Below are positions 43,605 to 52,260 of a DNA stretch of 64,000 bases, one piece after another. The position numbers and the translations under genes are program-made. A model generated the notes under the pieces. That model saw only the letters and a list, made by a program, of their open reading frames with translations, was not told the DNA's origin and did no database searches. Source of the stretch: Streptacidiphilus sp. PB12-B1b (lineage in GTDB: Bacteria > Actinomycetota > Actinomycetes > Streptomycetales > Streptomycetaceae); contig NZ_CP048405.1 of NCBI RefSeq assembly GCF_014084125.1, positions 5,208,001 through 5,272,000 of the forward strand, in the 5' to 3' direction. Numbering within the stretch: position 1 is the stretch's first letter; every line of letters begins with the position of its first letter.

Positions 43605-45455
43605 GTGAACATTGATGGTGTGGGTCTGGGCGTGCCGTGGCAGGTGTCGGCGTTCCAGCTACCGTCCGGAACGCCGGGCTCTGCGGAACTGGTCGACCGC
43701 ATCCGCGAGTTGCGTGCGCGGATCCTGTTCGACGGGGGCCGCAGGCCCGACTTCCGCGACGGCGAGGACTACGTCGACGATCAGGAGCTGGACTTCGGGG
43801 CCTGGCACTTCATCGGCCGGCGCGAGGTCGACGGCCCGCCCGTCGGATATGTGCGGCTGTCGACTCCGCAGACGGCGCGGCTGTTCCAGTCCCGCGCCTT
43901 CCTGGGGGAGGAACCCTTTGAGGATGTGCTGACCCGGGAAGGGCTGGGAACCGAAGAAACGTTTGAGCACAGCCGTCTCGTCGTGGAGCACCGGGCCCGC
44001 AAGCTGGGCCTGGGCGTCCACCTGAACGCGATGGCCATCGCCGCGGCCCGCTGCCTGGGAGCCAAGGCCATGATCGGGACCTCCGGCACCGCCGACGGCC
44101 AGGACCTGTTCCACGAGCGGTTCGGCTTCCGTCCCGTGCCCGGCACCCGCCGCTACGTGGAGCACTACACCGAGGACGTGGTGCTCATGCTCTACCGGTC
44201 CGCCCGCGGCGCCGGGGAGTACACCGACCTGGTCGAGCACCTGGAGGAGTCCTTCGCCTCCACCGTGGTGACGCCGGAACAGGCCCTGCGCGGCCTGCCC
44301 GCGCCGCACCGGCCGAGCACGGCCCCGGCCCTCGCCGTCCCGGCGCCCCGGCAGGCCCGCACCGAGGGCAGCGAAGCCTGGCACCCCGTGCTGTTCGAGC
44401 CCCAGGACGCCGGGGACCGCGCGGAACTCGACGCACTGCTGGCCTCGGGCCAGGTCCGCGAGGTCTACGACACCGTCGAGGAGCAGCTGCGGGAGCTGGT
44501 CAGGAGCCGCGAGCCCGGCCGGAAGCTGGCCGGGGCGGAGTTGGAGCGGGCGGTGGCCGAGCAGTTGGCCGGGCTCGAACCGGAGTCCTACGGGGTGTGG
44601 GCCTGGTACCCGTGGTCGGGGCGTCTGGTGCACCTGCTGCCGCGCGAGGAGTTCCGGCTGGTGCGCACCGACCGCAACCGGGGCCGGATCGAGCGTCCGC
44701 AGCAGCGGGAGCTGATGGGCCGACGGGTGGGGGTGATCGGCCTGTCGGTCGGCAGCAGCGCCGCGCTCACCTTCGCCATGGAGGGCATCGGCGGCGCGTT
44801 CAAGCTCGCCGACTTCGACAGCCTGAGCCTGTCCAACCTGAACCGGCTCCGCGCCGGCGTGCACCACCTGGGGGTGAACAAGTGCGTCATCGCCGCCCGG
44901 CAGATGACCGAGATCGATCCCTGGTTGGACATCGAGATCTACCCGGCCGGTCTGACCGAGGCCAACATGCCCGAGTTCTTCAGCGGCGGCCACGGCCCGA
45001 TCGACCTGCTGGTCGAGGAGTGCGACACCCCCTACGTGAAGATCGCCGCCCGTGAGCACGCCCGCAGGCTCGGCATCCCGGTGGTCATGGACGCCAACGA
45101 CCGGGGCCTGCTGGACGTCGAACGGTTCGACCTGGAGCCCCAACGGCCGCTGCTGCACGGGCTCCTGGGCGAGACCACCTCTGCCGACCTGCTGGATCTG
45201 ACGTTCGATCAGACCGTCGACCTGATCCTGGACATGGTGGACCGCGAACGCATCAGCCCCGAACTCGCCGCCTCCATCCCGCAGATCGGCAAGACCCTCA
45301 GCAGTTGGCCGCAACTGGCCTCCGGTGTCGCGCTGGGCGGGGCCCTGACCGCCGAGGCCGCGCGCCGCATCCTGCTCGGCCAGCCCCGCCCGTCCGGGCG
45401 CTTCTACGCCGACCTGGAACTCCTCACCCGAGCCGAGCGGAGCACCGTCGCATGA
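43605..45455 (+). CDS. GNAT (FeeM/LuxI-like acyltransferase) - ThiF (E1-like) fusion protein
   Basis: The 616-residue fusion has two parts. Residues about 20-210 look like the N-acyl amino acid synthase/autoinducer-synthase branch of the GNAT fold (RIRELRARILFDGG, later VDDQELDFGAWHFIGRREVD, then LGVHLNAMAIAAARCLGAKA and DLFHERFGFRPV). From about 355 a ThiF/E1 adenylating domain follows: GRRVGVIGLSVGSSAALTFA, the ADFDSLSLSNLNRL acidic block, and NKCVIAARQMTEIDPW. Its like is Rv1355c-type proteins. GTG 43605 with AGGAG upstream is preferred over ATG 43530. ATGA overlap with the KAS III gene implies a joint pathway that joins an acyl chain to an amine or carboxylate. The product is unknown. Confidence 0.85.
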   Translation: MNIDGVGLGVPWQVSAFQLPSGTPGSAELVDRIRELRARILFDGGRRPDFRDGEDYVDDQELDFGAWHFIGRREVDGPPVGYVRLSTPQTARLFQSRAFLGEEPFEDVLTREGLGTEETFEHSRLVVEHRARKLGLGVHLNAMAIAAARCLGAKAMIGTSGTADGQDLFHERFGFRPVPGTRRYVEHYTEDVVLMLYRSARGAGEYTDLVEHLEESFASTVVTPEQALRGLPAPHRPSTAPALAVPAPRQARTEGSEAWHPVLFEPQDAGDRAELDALLASGQVREVYDTVEEQLRELVRSREPGRKLAGAELERAVAEQLAGLEPESYGVWAWYPWSGRLVHLLPREEFRLVRTDRNRGRIERPQQRELMGRRVGVIGLSVGSSAALTFAMEGIGGAFKLADFDSLSLSNLNRLRAGVHHLGVNKCVIAARQMTEIDPWLDIEIYPAGLTEANMPEFFSGGHGPIDLLVEECDTPYVKIAAREHARRLGIPVVMDANDRGLLDVERFDLEPQRPLLHGLLGETTSADLLDLTFDQTVDLILDMVDRERISPELAASIPQIGKTLSSWPQLASGVALGGALTAEAARRILLGQPRPSGRFYADLELLTRAERSTVA

Positions 45456-46486
45456 CCCTCGCACCCGAACTGGCCGGCGACACGCACACCGGCGCCGGAC
45501 TGCCGGTCCCCTTCACCGTCGCCGGCACCGGCCTGCACCTGCCGCCGACAGTGGTGACCAACCACGACCTCACCCGCACCCTCGACACCACCGACGAGTG
45601 GATCACCGCCCGCACCGGCATCCGCGAACGCCGGCGCCTGGCACCGGAACTGGCCACCTCCGACATGTGCCTGGCCGCCGCCGACCCGGCCCTGCGGGCG
45701 GCCGGGCTGGACGCGGCGGACCTGGACGCGGTCATCGTCGCCACCTACACCTACGACCAGCCGCTGCCCTCCACCTCCCTGATCGTCAAGGACGCGCTCG
45801 GCGCCACGCGCGCCATGGCCCTGGACGTGACCCAGGCCGCCTGCGCCTCCGGCGCCCACGCCATGCTGCTGGCGGCCCACCTGCTGCAGAACCCCTCCAT
45901 CCGCAACATCCTGGTCCTGGCCGCCGACTGCGCCTCCCGGGTCACCCGCCCGGGCGACCGCACCACCGGGGTCTTCTTCGGCGACGCCGCAGCCGCAGCG
46001 GTACTGACCGCGACCGAGACCCCCGGCGCCGGCCTGCTCTCCTACGACCTGGGCTCGCAACTCTCCTACCAGGTCCAGATCCCGGCAGGCGGCTCACGGC
46101 TGCCCACCAGCGCCGACACCCTCGCCACCGGCGGTCACTTCCTGGCCATGGACGGACGCGCCGTCTGGGAGACCGCCACCACCAGGCTGCCGCAGAGCAT
46201 CACCCTCGCCGCCCGGCGGGCCGGCCTGGACCCGTCCGACATCGACCACTACTTCCTGCACCAGGCCAACATCAACATCCTCGACCAGGCCCTGAAGGCC
46301 CTCGACGCGCCCGCCCTACGCGCGCCCATCACCCTCGACACCCTCGGCAACACCGGCGCCGCCGGAATGTTCACCGCACTCCACGACGCCGCCACGCACG
46401 GGCGGCTCCGACCGGGCGACACCTACGTCATGTCCGCCATCGGCGCAGGCTTCCACTGGGGCACCCTGTGCCTGCGCCACAGCTGA
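45452..46486 (+). CDS. Beta-ketoacyl-ACP synthase III (FabH-like)
   Basis: This 344-residue thiolase-fold enzyme has the KAS III triad Cys131 (QAACASGAH), His270 (FLHQANIN) and Asn300 (LGNTGAAG). It condenses an acyl-CoA with malonyl-ACP or transfers acyl groups. Translational coupling to the GNAT-ThiF fusion suggests that it supplies or loads the acyl chain for that enzyme rather than serving housekeeping fatty-acid synthesis. A hairpin follows the stop. Confidence 0.93.
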   Translation: MTLAPELAGDTHTGAGLPVPFTVAGTGLHLPPTVVTNHDLTRTLDTTDEWITARTGIRERRRLAPELATSDMCLAAADPALRAAGLDAADLDAVIVATYTYDQPLPSTSLIVKDALGATRAMALDVTQAACASGAHAMLLAAHLLQNPSIRNILVLAADCASRVTRPGDRTTGVFFGDAAAAAVLTATETPGAGLLSYDLGSQLSYQVQIPAGGSRLPTSADTLATGGHFLAMDGRAVWETATTRLPQSITLAARRAGLDPSDIDHYFLHQANINILDQALKALDAPALRAPITLDTLGNTGAAGMFTALHDAATHGRLRPGDTYVMSAIGAGFHWGTLCLRHS

Positions 46487-46506
46487 ACGGCCCCGACTGA
46501 CCCCCA

Positions 46507-46544
46507 CGCAGTGCCGCCGGCGCCACCACGCCGACGGCACTGCG
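46507..46544. terminator. Terminator hairpin after KAS III
   Basis: CAGTGCCGCCGGCG / CGCCGACGGCACTG form a 14-bp stem with one mismatch and a 6-base loop, extendable by two more pairs. It lies between convergent genes (stops at 46486 and 46621) and may serve both. Confidence 0.7.
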
Positions 46545-46620
46545 CCGGTTCCGCACCCCAACGGCGCACCCGTCCCGCACGACTGCCGCGCCGACAGCAC
46601 CGGCCTCGGGCGTATCGGTC

Positions 46621-47790
46621 TCAGATGGGCCAGTGGTTTTCCGGCACGTCGAGCCAGGCGTGGTGCTGTCCCTGCGCGCCGATCGTCAGTCCGAACCGTT
46701 CCCGGCCGGGCCTGCCGTTGTCCTGCCACCACTGGTAGGCGGCTTCGACTTCGTCCCACAGGCGGCGCGGTCCGGACTGGCGGACCTCGAAAGTGCTGGC
46801 GTCCGGGAGGTGGTCGGCGGTGGCCCACGACAGGGTGTCGGTGCTGTAGAGCCACAGCGTGTAGGCGTCGTTCTGGTAGCGCTCGGCTCGCCAGAACGCG
46901 CCGGGTACCCGCAGGCCGATGACGAGTTGGGCGAGCCAGCCTCCGGTCCTGGGCGGCGCCAGGGTCGTGGTGGTCTTGTCCGCTCCGGCCGGCCAGGGGA
47001 CGCCGTGCAGGTAGGCGTCGACCAGTGGGCGCGGGCTGCGTTGCTGCCGCAGGCGCATGAACGCCGAGCTGCGGGTGAACGGGCCTCCGGCCGTGCCGTC
47101 CTGACCGACGGTCAGGCGCACGATGCCCTCGCCGCCGTACTCGGTGCCGAACGGGGCGACGATCACCCCGTCGGGGCGGGTCTGGGCGATGAGCGCGGAC
47201 GGCATGTCGATCAGCGATGCGGTGACGATGACCCGGTCAAAGGGTGCGGCCTGCGGCCAGCCCGCGCGGCCGTCGCCGAGGACCGCGGTCGGGCTCACCT
47301 GGGCGCGGATGTGGTTGGCCCGTGCCTGGGCAGCCACCGCCGGGTCGACTTCGACTGTGAAGACGTTGCCGCCGCCGTTGCGGTGCGCGAGCAGGCCGGA
47401 CGTCCAGCCGGGCCCGGTTCCGACCTCCAGGACCCGGTGCCCGTCATGGACATCGAGGTCGGCGAGCATGGAGAACACCATCGTGGGCATCGAGTTGGAC
47501 GACGTGGGGGTGGTGCCCCGGCCGTCGCCCTGGTGCTCCCCGTCGTCCCACTGCGTGGTGAGCGGGATGTCGGAGTACACCGCGTTCAGCCATGCGATGC
47601 GGTCCTTGACACGGTCCAGCACGGGGCCCTGGCGGGTGCCGTCGGCGGTCCCGGGCCAGATCCGGTCCGGTACGAACAGCTCGCGCGGGACCGCCCGGTA
47701 GGAGGGGAGCCAGTCTGCTGTCAGTGCCCCGCTGGCCGTCAGGGCGGAGGCGAGCCGCGTACGGCCCGCCTCCTGGTCAGCGCGGGTCAC
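46621..47790 (-). CDS. PIMT-like (PCMT family) methyltransferase with C-terminal extension
   Basis: The 389-residue S-adenosylmethionine-dependent enzyme has the protein-L-isoaspartate methyltransferase fold. After AVPRELFVPDRIW comes the SAM loop VLEVGTGPGWTSGLLAH (about 120-136), acidic NVFTVEVDP, and FDRVIVTASLIDMP. It is nearly twice the length of ordinary PIMT, with about 150 extra C-terminal residues. Such long PIMT homologues in actinobacteria are RiPP enzymes (imiditide/pamtide type, or the FxLD-system methyltransferases) that methylate Asp in a precursor. GTG 47790 overlaps the stop of the small Gly/Asp-rich peptide gene (GTGA), which supports this. Confidence 0.85.
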   Translation of the reverse strand: MTRADQEAGRTRLASALTASGALTADWLPSYRAVPRELFVPDRIWPGTADGTRQGPVLDRVKDRIAWLNAVYSDIPLTTQWDDGEHQGDGRGTTPTSSNSMPTMVFSMLADLDVHDGHRVLEVGTGPGWTSGLLAHRNGGGNVFTVEVDPAVAAQARANHIRAQVSPTAVLGDGRAGWPQAAPFDRVIVTASLIDMPSALIAQTRPDGVIVAPFGTEYGGEGIVRLTVGQDGTAGGPFTRSSAFMRLRQQRSPRPLVDAYLHGVPWPAGADKTTTTLAPPRTGGWLAQLVIGLRVPGAFWRAERYQNDAYTLWLYSTDTLSWATADHLPDASTFEVRQSGPRRLWDEVEAAYQWWQDNGRPGRERFGLTIGAQGQHHAWLDVPENHWPI

Positions 47791-47936
47791 TTGCCGTCCG
47801 CCGGGCCGGAGCCGTCCGAGGTGTTGCCGCCCTCGTCGGAACCGCCGCCGCCGTGACCGGCGCCGCTGTTGCTGTCATCCTGCTGGCCGCCGCCCTGGCC
47901 GCTGCCGGAGCCGCCGCCGTGTCCGCCGTCCGTCAT
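47787..47936 (-). CDS. Small Gly/Ser/Asp/Asn-rich peptide, candidate imiditide precursor (49 aa)
   Basis: ATG 47936 with a strong AGGAGG 7 bases upstream encodes 49 residues: MTDGGHGGGSGSGQGGGQQD, then a DSNSG segment, and ending TSDGSGPADGK. It is almost entirely Gly, Ser, Asp, Asn and Gln, with several DG, NS and NT dipeptides, the classic sites of succinimide formation. It has no hydrophobic stretch. It overlaps and is translated together with the PIMT-like methyltransferase. I infer that it is that enzyme's substrate; it could otherwise be a flexible accessory peptide. Confidence 0.75.
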   Translation of the reverse strand: MTDGGHGGGSGSGQGGGQQDDSNSGAGHGGGGSDEGGNTSDGSGPADGK

Positions 47937-48163
47937 CTCAGGTCCTCCTTGCGATCGTCGTTCCCTGCTGCCCGCACGGCAGTTGCCGTACGAGGTGTTC
48001 CGGGGTGCGGCGGCCCTGCCCCAGCAGGCCGCCGCGTCCGCCCGGATCGCCGGGCGAAGCCTGTGAGAGCCGTGCCCGGTCCCACCGGCCACCATGGGCG
48101 ACAGTCCGACCGTAGGGTCCGGTGCCCGGGCCCCTCAACGAATGTGCAGCCTTTTACCGGGGT

Positions 48164-49015
48164 TCACCCCAGGGCGTCCATGGCCCCGGTGATCAGCGCC
48201 CTTGCCAGCGCACCGTGGACCGCGAAGGTCGACAGCTCGGTGAAGACGTCGGCGTACATGGCGATCTCGCTGGGCTGGGTGATGGTCAGGTAGCCGGAGA
48301 CCAGCTCCACACTGACCTGGGCCTGGTCGTAGATCCAGAATCCTTCCACCGGCCATGCCTTGTCGCGGTCCGGGCGCATGGGCACCACGCCCAGGCTGAC
48401 GTTCGGCAGGCGGCCCACGACCAGGAGGTGCCGCAGTTGTTCCAGCATCACCCCCCGGCCGCCGATGCCGCTGCGCAGGACGGACTCCTCGATGAGCAGC
48501 GCGAAGCGGTGGTGGCCCTGGTAGAGGATGTGCTGGCGGTCCATCCGCTCGTCGGCGGCACGCTCGACGTCGTCGGCCAGCCCGCGACGGTCGCGGATGC
48601 CCGCCAGGATCGCAGTGGTGTAGGCGCGGGTCTGGACGATGCCGGGGACGAGCCAGGAGGCATAGGCGCGAAACGCACGGGTGCGCTCGTACAACGGCCG
48701 GACGGACTCCTGGGCCTGGCGCAGGCCGGTCCGCTCCATGCGCCGCCACTCCAGGTACATGGAGTCCGCGGCGCGGTTCTTTGCGATGAGGTCGGCGGCC
48801 TGGTCCTCCGCGCCACAGGCCGCGCACCACGCACGGATGTCCGCGTCTGAGGGCGATGTCTTCGCGTTGATGATCCGCGAGGACTTCGCGCCTGACCAGC
48901 CGCACCGGGCCGCCAGCTCACCGCCTCGCAGCCCGGCGTCCAGCATCAGCTCGCGGAGCCGGGCGGCAACGGCCAGGCGGGCGGCCTGCGCGCTGGAGGA
49001 GGGTGAGGAGGGCAT
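48164..49015 (-). CDS. XRE-family regulator with DUF5753 domain
   Basis: The 283-residue protein has an N-terminal helix-turn-helix (LRELMLDAGLRGGELAARCG, then WSGAKSSRIINAKTSPSDAD) and the DUF5753 ligand-like domain, typical blocks being YASWLVPGIVQTRAYTTAIL and LPNVSLGVVPMRPDRDKAWP. Streptomyces carry dozens of these, usually paired with a small acidic DUF397-like partner. Here it neighbours DUF6879 and the PIMT-like locus on the same strand and may control it. Confidence 0.93.
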   Translation of the reverse strand: MPSSPSSSAQAARLAVAARLRELMLDAGLRGGELAARCGWSGAKSSRIINAKTSPSDADIRAWCAACGAEDQAADLIAKNRAADSMYLEWRRMERTGLRQAQESVRPLYERTRAFRAYASWLVPGIVQTRAYTTAILAGIRDRRGLADDVERAADERMDRQHILYQGHHRFALLIEESVLRSGIGGRGVMLEQLRHLLVVGRLPNVSLGVVPMRPDRDKAWPVEGFWIYDQAQVSVELVSGYLTITQPSEIAMYADVFTELSTFAVHGALARALITGAMDALG

Positions 49016-49042
49016 GTGCTGGCTGTCCGGTGCCGGCAGGGA

Positions 49043-49549
49043 TCAGACGGTGAACTGCGCGTGGTCGATGCCGCGCTCCCACACGGCCTCGAAGGCCGAG
49101 TCGCACAGCCTGACCACCCGGGGGTCCGTCGTCGTCTCCATGTCCGGGTCCGCCCACTGGCCGTCGCCGGTGAAGTGGTTGAACAGCGCCACCTCGCCGT
49201 CGAACAGCCAGAAGTCCACCCCGGGCAGCGCCAGGTCCGTGGTCCGGCGGCGCGGCAGCCAGCGCACCAGCTCACCGGCGACGACGTTGGGATGGGTCAC
49301 GTCGTACTCGTAGCGGATGTAGTCGGTGACCGGCTCGGAGACGATGCGCGCGCGGCGCATCACCACCCCGCGCCCCACCGCGCCGGCGACCGTGTCGCAC
49401 CACGGACGCCACCACGAGGCCCGGTCGGCGCGGTCCAGGCGCTTGCCCTGCTGCCAGGCCAGGAAGGCGGGGTCGTCCAGCATGTACGAGTCCCGCATCT
49501 CCAGGTGGACCGCCGAGCGCTGGGCTCTGGCCAGGGCCTCAGCAAACAC
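49043..49549 (-). CDS. DUF6879 family protein
   Basis: This 168-residue protein has the DUF6879 pattern seen beside Streptomyces XRE regulators: RSAVHLEMRDSYMLDDPAFL, then RRARIVSEPVTDYIRYEYDV and LPGVDFWLFDGEVALFNHFT. GTG 49549 has GAGGAGG 7 bases upstream. It overlaps the end of the upstream small gene by 11 bases and precedes the XRE gene by 27 bases, so the three form an operon. The molecular function of the family is unknown. Confidence 0.88.
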   Translation of the reverse strand: MFAEALARAQRSAVHLEMRDSYMLDDPAFLAWQQGKRLDRADRASWWRPWCDTVAGAVGRGVVMRRARIVSEPVTDYIRYEYDVTHPNVVAGELVRWLPRRRTTDLALPGVDFWLFDGEVALFNHFTGDGQWADPDMETTTDPRVVRLCDSAFEAVWERGIDHAQFTV

Positions 49550-49817
49550 TGGTGTCCTCCTCGGGGTTGTCGTCGCTCCCGGGGGCGGCGCGGGGGATGA
49601 ACTGGATCATGTTCTCGGGGAGCCGGACGATGGTCTCGTGGTCGGGGACGTCCGTGGTGTGGCCCGGCACCGAGCCGACCTCCTGGCATCCCCTCACCTC
49701 CGCCTCGCTCGCCTTGTAGGACTGGATCAGCAGGTCGCCGGTCTCCTGGTCCCGCCAGATGGTCGGCGACCCGTTGTCCGGGGTGTTCGGGTAGATCCCC
49801 AGAAACTCTATGGCCAC
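49539..49817 (-). CDS. Small acidic hypothetical protein (92 aa)
   Basis: GTG 49817, with GGAGG 5 bases upstream, gives MAIEFLGIYPNTPDNGSPTI then WRDQETGDLLIQSYKASEAE and an acidic tail ending DDNPEEDTSVC. It is a soluble, acidic small protein of the kind repeatedly found upstream of DUF6879/XRE genes in Streptomyces. It is the first gene of the operon. No function is known to me. Confidence 0.75.
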   Translation of the reverse strand: MAIEFLGIYPNTPDNGSPTIWRDQETGDLLIQSYKASEAEVRGCQEVGSVPGHTTDVPDHETIVRLPENMIQFIPRAAPGSDDNPEEDTSVC

Positions 49818-49966
49818 GATGTCCTCCCGTACCAAGTCAGTTGCGTGGTCTTGCACACCGATGGCACCGGTTGCTGATTCTCAGTCAACCGCGCTAAGCA
49901 CACGGTGAGGGCGGTGAGGTCGTGGCTGGACGTTGAAAGCCCTGATTTTCTGGGAAAAGGCCCCGC

Positions 49967-51310
49967 ATGGACGCCGTCCGGACCCCGAACGCCGGTTTCA
50001 TCGCGCTGGTCGAGGAGACCGGCTGGACCTACTCCCAGTTCGCCCGCAGGGTGAACAGCCTGGGCACCCGGTGCGGCCTGGCACTGAAGTACGACGACTC
50101 GGCGGTCTCGCACTGGCTGAACGACGGAGCGCTGCCCCGCGCGAAGGTACGGCCGCTGATCCTCGAAGTGCTGTCGCGCAGGCTGGCCAGGCCGGTCACG
50201 GCAGCCCAAGCCGGGTTGGGACCAACCGCTGACGTACCCGGATCGGGTGCGGATACCTTGGCGTCGAGGCTGATCGACTTGGGGAGCGCTGACTTGGACC
50301 CATCGCGGCGGACCTTACTGGCGGCCGGGCTGTACTCGGCGGTGCCGGCGATTCCGGGCTGGCAGGACCACGTGGGCAGGTTCGAGCTGCTGCGGACGAA
50401 CCCGCGGCTGCGGATCGGCCGGCCGGAAGTGGAGTCGGTCGTAGCGATGACCGAGCACATCAGCGACCTCGACGACCAGTTCGGCGGGCGGATGGCCCGG
50501 CCGCTGGCGTCCGCGTTCCTGGTCACCACCATCGCCCCGTACCTGGAGGCTCAGGCGAGCGAGCCCGTGCGGCGCGCGATGCTCTCCGCCGCCGCCGACC
50601 ACTGCTACCTCACCGGGTACATGGCGATGGACGAGAGAGCCGACGGGCTCGCGCAGCAGTACTACATCAAGGCCCTGGAACTGGCCAACACGGCAGCGGA
50701 CCACCTGACGTACTGCACCACGCTGCGGGGGATGAGCGTGCAGGCCGTGGACCTCGGGCACGGGCAGCAGGCGCTACGGCTGGCCGACGCCGCCGCGGCA
50801 GCCTCCCGGCAGGCCGGTCCTCGGATGCTGGCGTTCCTCGCCGGGCAGCAGGCCCACGCCGCCGCCCAGACCGGCGACCGGGCCGGGGCGCTCCTTCGCA
50901 TGAGGGAGGCGGAGTCGGCGATGGAGAAGGCGGAGTCCCGCGCGACAGCGTTCGGGTCCTACGACCCCTCCTCGCTCAACTACCACGTCGGCCAGGTGCG
51001 ATACGAGCTGGGCGACCTGGCCGGTGCCATCGGTTCGTTCGAGGAGTCCGACCGGCTCCGCGAACCGGTGTTCCGTCGCACGCGGGTGCGGTACAACGCC
51101 ATGCTCGCCGAGAAGCAGTTGCAGGCCGGCCGCCTCGAGGAGGCGTGCGTGAACTGGCACCGGGTCCTGGACGACTACCCGCACGTGCAATCCGGCCGCT
51201 GCGATGACCGCTTCGCCACCATGATGGGCAGCATCCGTCCCTACCTGCGGAACTCGCGGGCCCATGAACTGTACGAGCGAGCCCGCCCCATGGCGCGCGG
51301 GGCATCCTGA
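49967..51310 (+). CDS. XRE-type regulator with TPR-like C-terminal region
   Basis: The 447-residue protein has an N-terminal helix-turn-helix (EETGWTYSQFARRVNSLGTR, then DDSAVSHWLNDGALPRAKVR). A long helical, TPR-like region of paired repeats follows (about 170-440), for example YYIKALELANTAADHLTYCT and GQVRYELGDLAGAIGSFEES. Such proteins are common Streptomyces developmental or secondary-metabolite regulators. It is divergent from the DUF6879 operon, so the 49818-49966 gap should hold both promoters. Confidence 0.88.
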   Translation: MDAVRTPNAGFIALVEETGWTYSQFARRVNSLGTRCGLALKYDDSAVSHWLNDGALPRAKVRPLILEVLSRRLARPVTAAQAGLGPTADVPGSGADTLASRLIDLGSADLDPSRRTLLAAGLYSAVPAIPGWQDHVGRFELLRTNPRLRIGRPEVESVVAMTEHISDLDDQFGGRMARPLASAFLVTTIAPYLEAQASEPVRRAMLSAAADHCYLTGYMAMDERADGLAQQYYIKALELANTAADHLTYCTTLRGMSVQAVDLGHGQQALRLADAAAAASRQAGPRMLAFLAGQQAHAAAQTGDRAGALLRMREAESAMEKAESRATAFGSYDPSSLNYHVGQVRYELGDLAGAIGSFEESDRLREPVFRRTRVRYNAMLAEKQLQAGRLEEACVNWHRVLDDYPHVQSGRCDDRFATMMGSIRPYLRNSRAHELYERARPMARGAS

Positions 51311-51403
51311 GCCATCGGGGCGGGGAGCGCTGAAGTTCGTTGTCGGGGTGGGCATGGGTGGGGTTGTTGCGGGCATGCGCCTGTTCGACAAAGGAGGAAG
51401 ACA

Positions 51404-51562
51404 ATGGGTGCTCTGCTGCTGGTTCTTCTGCTCGCCCTGATCCTGGGCGGTGCGGGTTTCGCCATTCATATTCTGTGGTGGGTGGCCATCGTGGTGCTGG
51501 TGCTGTGGGCTCTCGGGTTCGTTTTCCGTGGCTCGGGCGGCGGTCGCTGGTACCGCTGGTAA
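51404..51562 (+). CDS. Small hydrophobic membrane protein (52 aa)
   Basis: ATG 51404, preceded by AAGGAGG 6 bases away, encodes MGALLLVLLLALILGGAGFA, then a second membrane segment (ILWWVAIVVLVLWALGFVF), ending GSGGGRWYRW. It has two transmembrane helices and a basic Gly-rich tail. It belongs to the widespread tiny Streptomyces hydrophobic proteins, often stress-related. It is followed at once by a perfect terminator, so it is a self-contained transcription unit. Confidence 0.85.
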   Translation: MGALLLVLLLALILGGAGFAIHILWWVAIVVLVLWALGFVFRGSGGGRWYRW

Positions 51563-51579
51563 TCAGCTGACGGCGTGTC

Positions 51580-51608
51580 AAGGGGGCCATCCAGTGGATG
51601 GCCCCCTT
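51580..51608. terminator. Perfect 13-bp terminator hairpin
   Basis: AAGGGGGCCATCC / GGATGGCCCCCTT with a 3-base loop lies 18 bases after the hydrophobic protein gene. The right arm ends in CCCCCTT, close to a classical rho-independent terminator. Confidence 0.85.
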
Positions 51609-51786
51609 GGCGTGCCGTCCTCGGGGTAGGCGGTAGGTGTGCGGTCGGCGGGCCGGTGACACCCACACCCTCCTCCCCCGCCGACCGCACCCGGCTCCGC
51701 GTCGGCCGACACCTGCGCGCCGACACCTGCGCGCGCCTGCCCCGGGAGGAGCCGATCGGCGCCGCCGCCGCAGTAGGGTCCGCTGT

Positions 51787-52233
51787 GTGAACCGCACACC
51801 TGACATGGCCAGGGCCCTGGGGCTGGAGCCGCACCCGGAAGGCGGCTGGTACCGCCGCAGCTACACCTCCCCCGTGAGCGTGCCCCACCCCGTCAGCGGC
51901 GGCCCGCGCCCGACGGCCACCCTGATCTACTACCTGCTGTGCCCCGGCGAGGAGTCGCGGTGGCACCGGGTGGCGTCCGACGAGGTCTGGCTGTGGCGGC
52001 ACGGCGGCCCGCTGACCGTCACCACCACCCCGCCCGGGCGGCGCCCCGGCGTCGAGCAGACCGTCGTTCTGGGCGCGGACACCGGCAGCGGGCAGCAGCT
52101 CCAGGCCCTGGTACCGGCCGGCCACTGGCAGCGCGCCGAGGCCGGGGACGCCGAAACCCTGGTCACCTGCATGGTCACGCCGGGCTTCGACTTCGCCGAC
52201 TTCCACCTGCTCCCCGAAGCCGAAACGCCCTGA
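51787..52233 (+). CDS. Cupin-fold DUF985 family protein
   Basis: The 148-residue protein has family blocks ALGLEPHPEGGWYRRSYTSP, LIYYLLCPGEESRWHRVASD (metal-ligand His region), EVWLWRHGGPLTV, and the late LVTCMVTPGFDFADFHLL. It is a single-domain cupin of unknown function, related to the YML079/DUF985 proteins. GTG 51787 is chosen; ATG 51805 is possible. It stands apart from the RiPP loci and is convergent with the YdcF gene. Confidence 0.9.
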   Translation: MNRTPDMARALGLEPHPEGGWYRRSYTSPVSVPHPVSGGPRPTATLIYYLLCPGEESRWHRVASDEVWLWRHGGPLTVTTTPPGRRPGVEQTVVLGADTGSGQQLQALVPAGHWQRAEAGDAETLVTCMVTPGFDFADFHLLPEAETP

Positions 52234-52260
52234 GGGCGCCGCCCCTGGCGATGCCCGCGG

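Noticed and set aside
46621-47790. Ordinary repair protein-L-isoaspartate methyltransferase
   Set aside because: It is nearly twice the normal length and co-translated with a Gly/Asp-rich peptide, so a RiPP role fits better.
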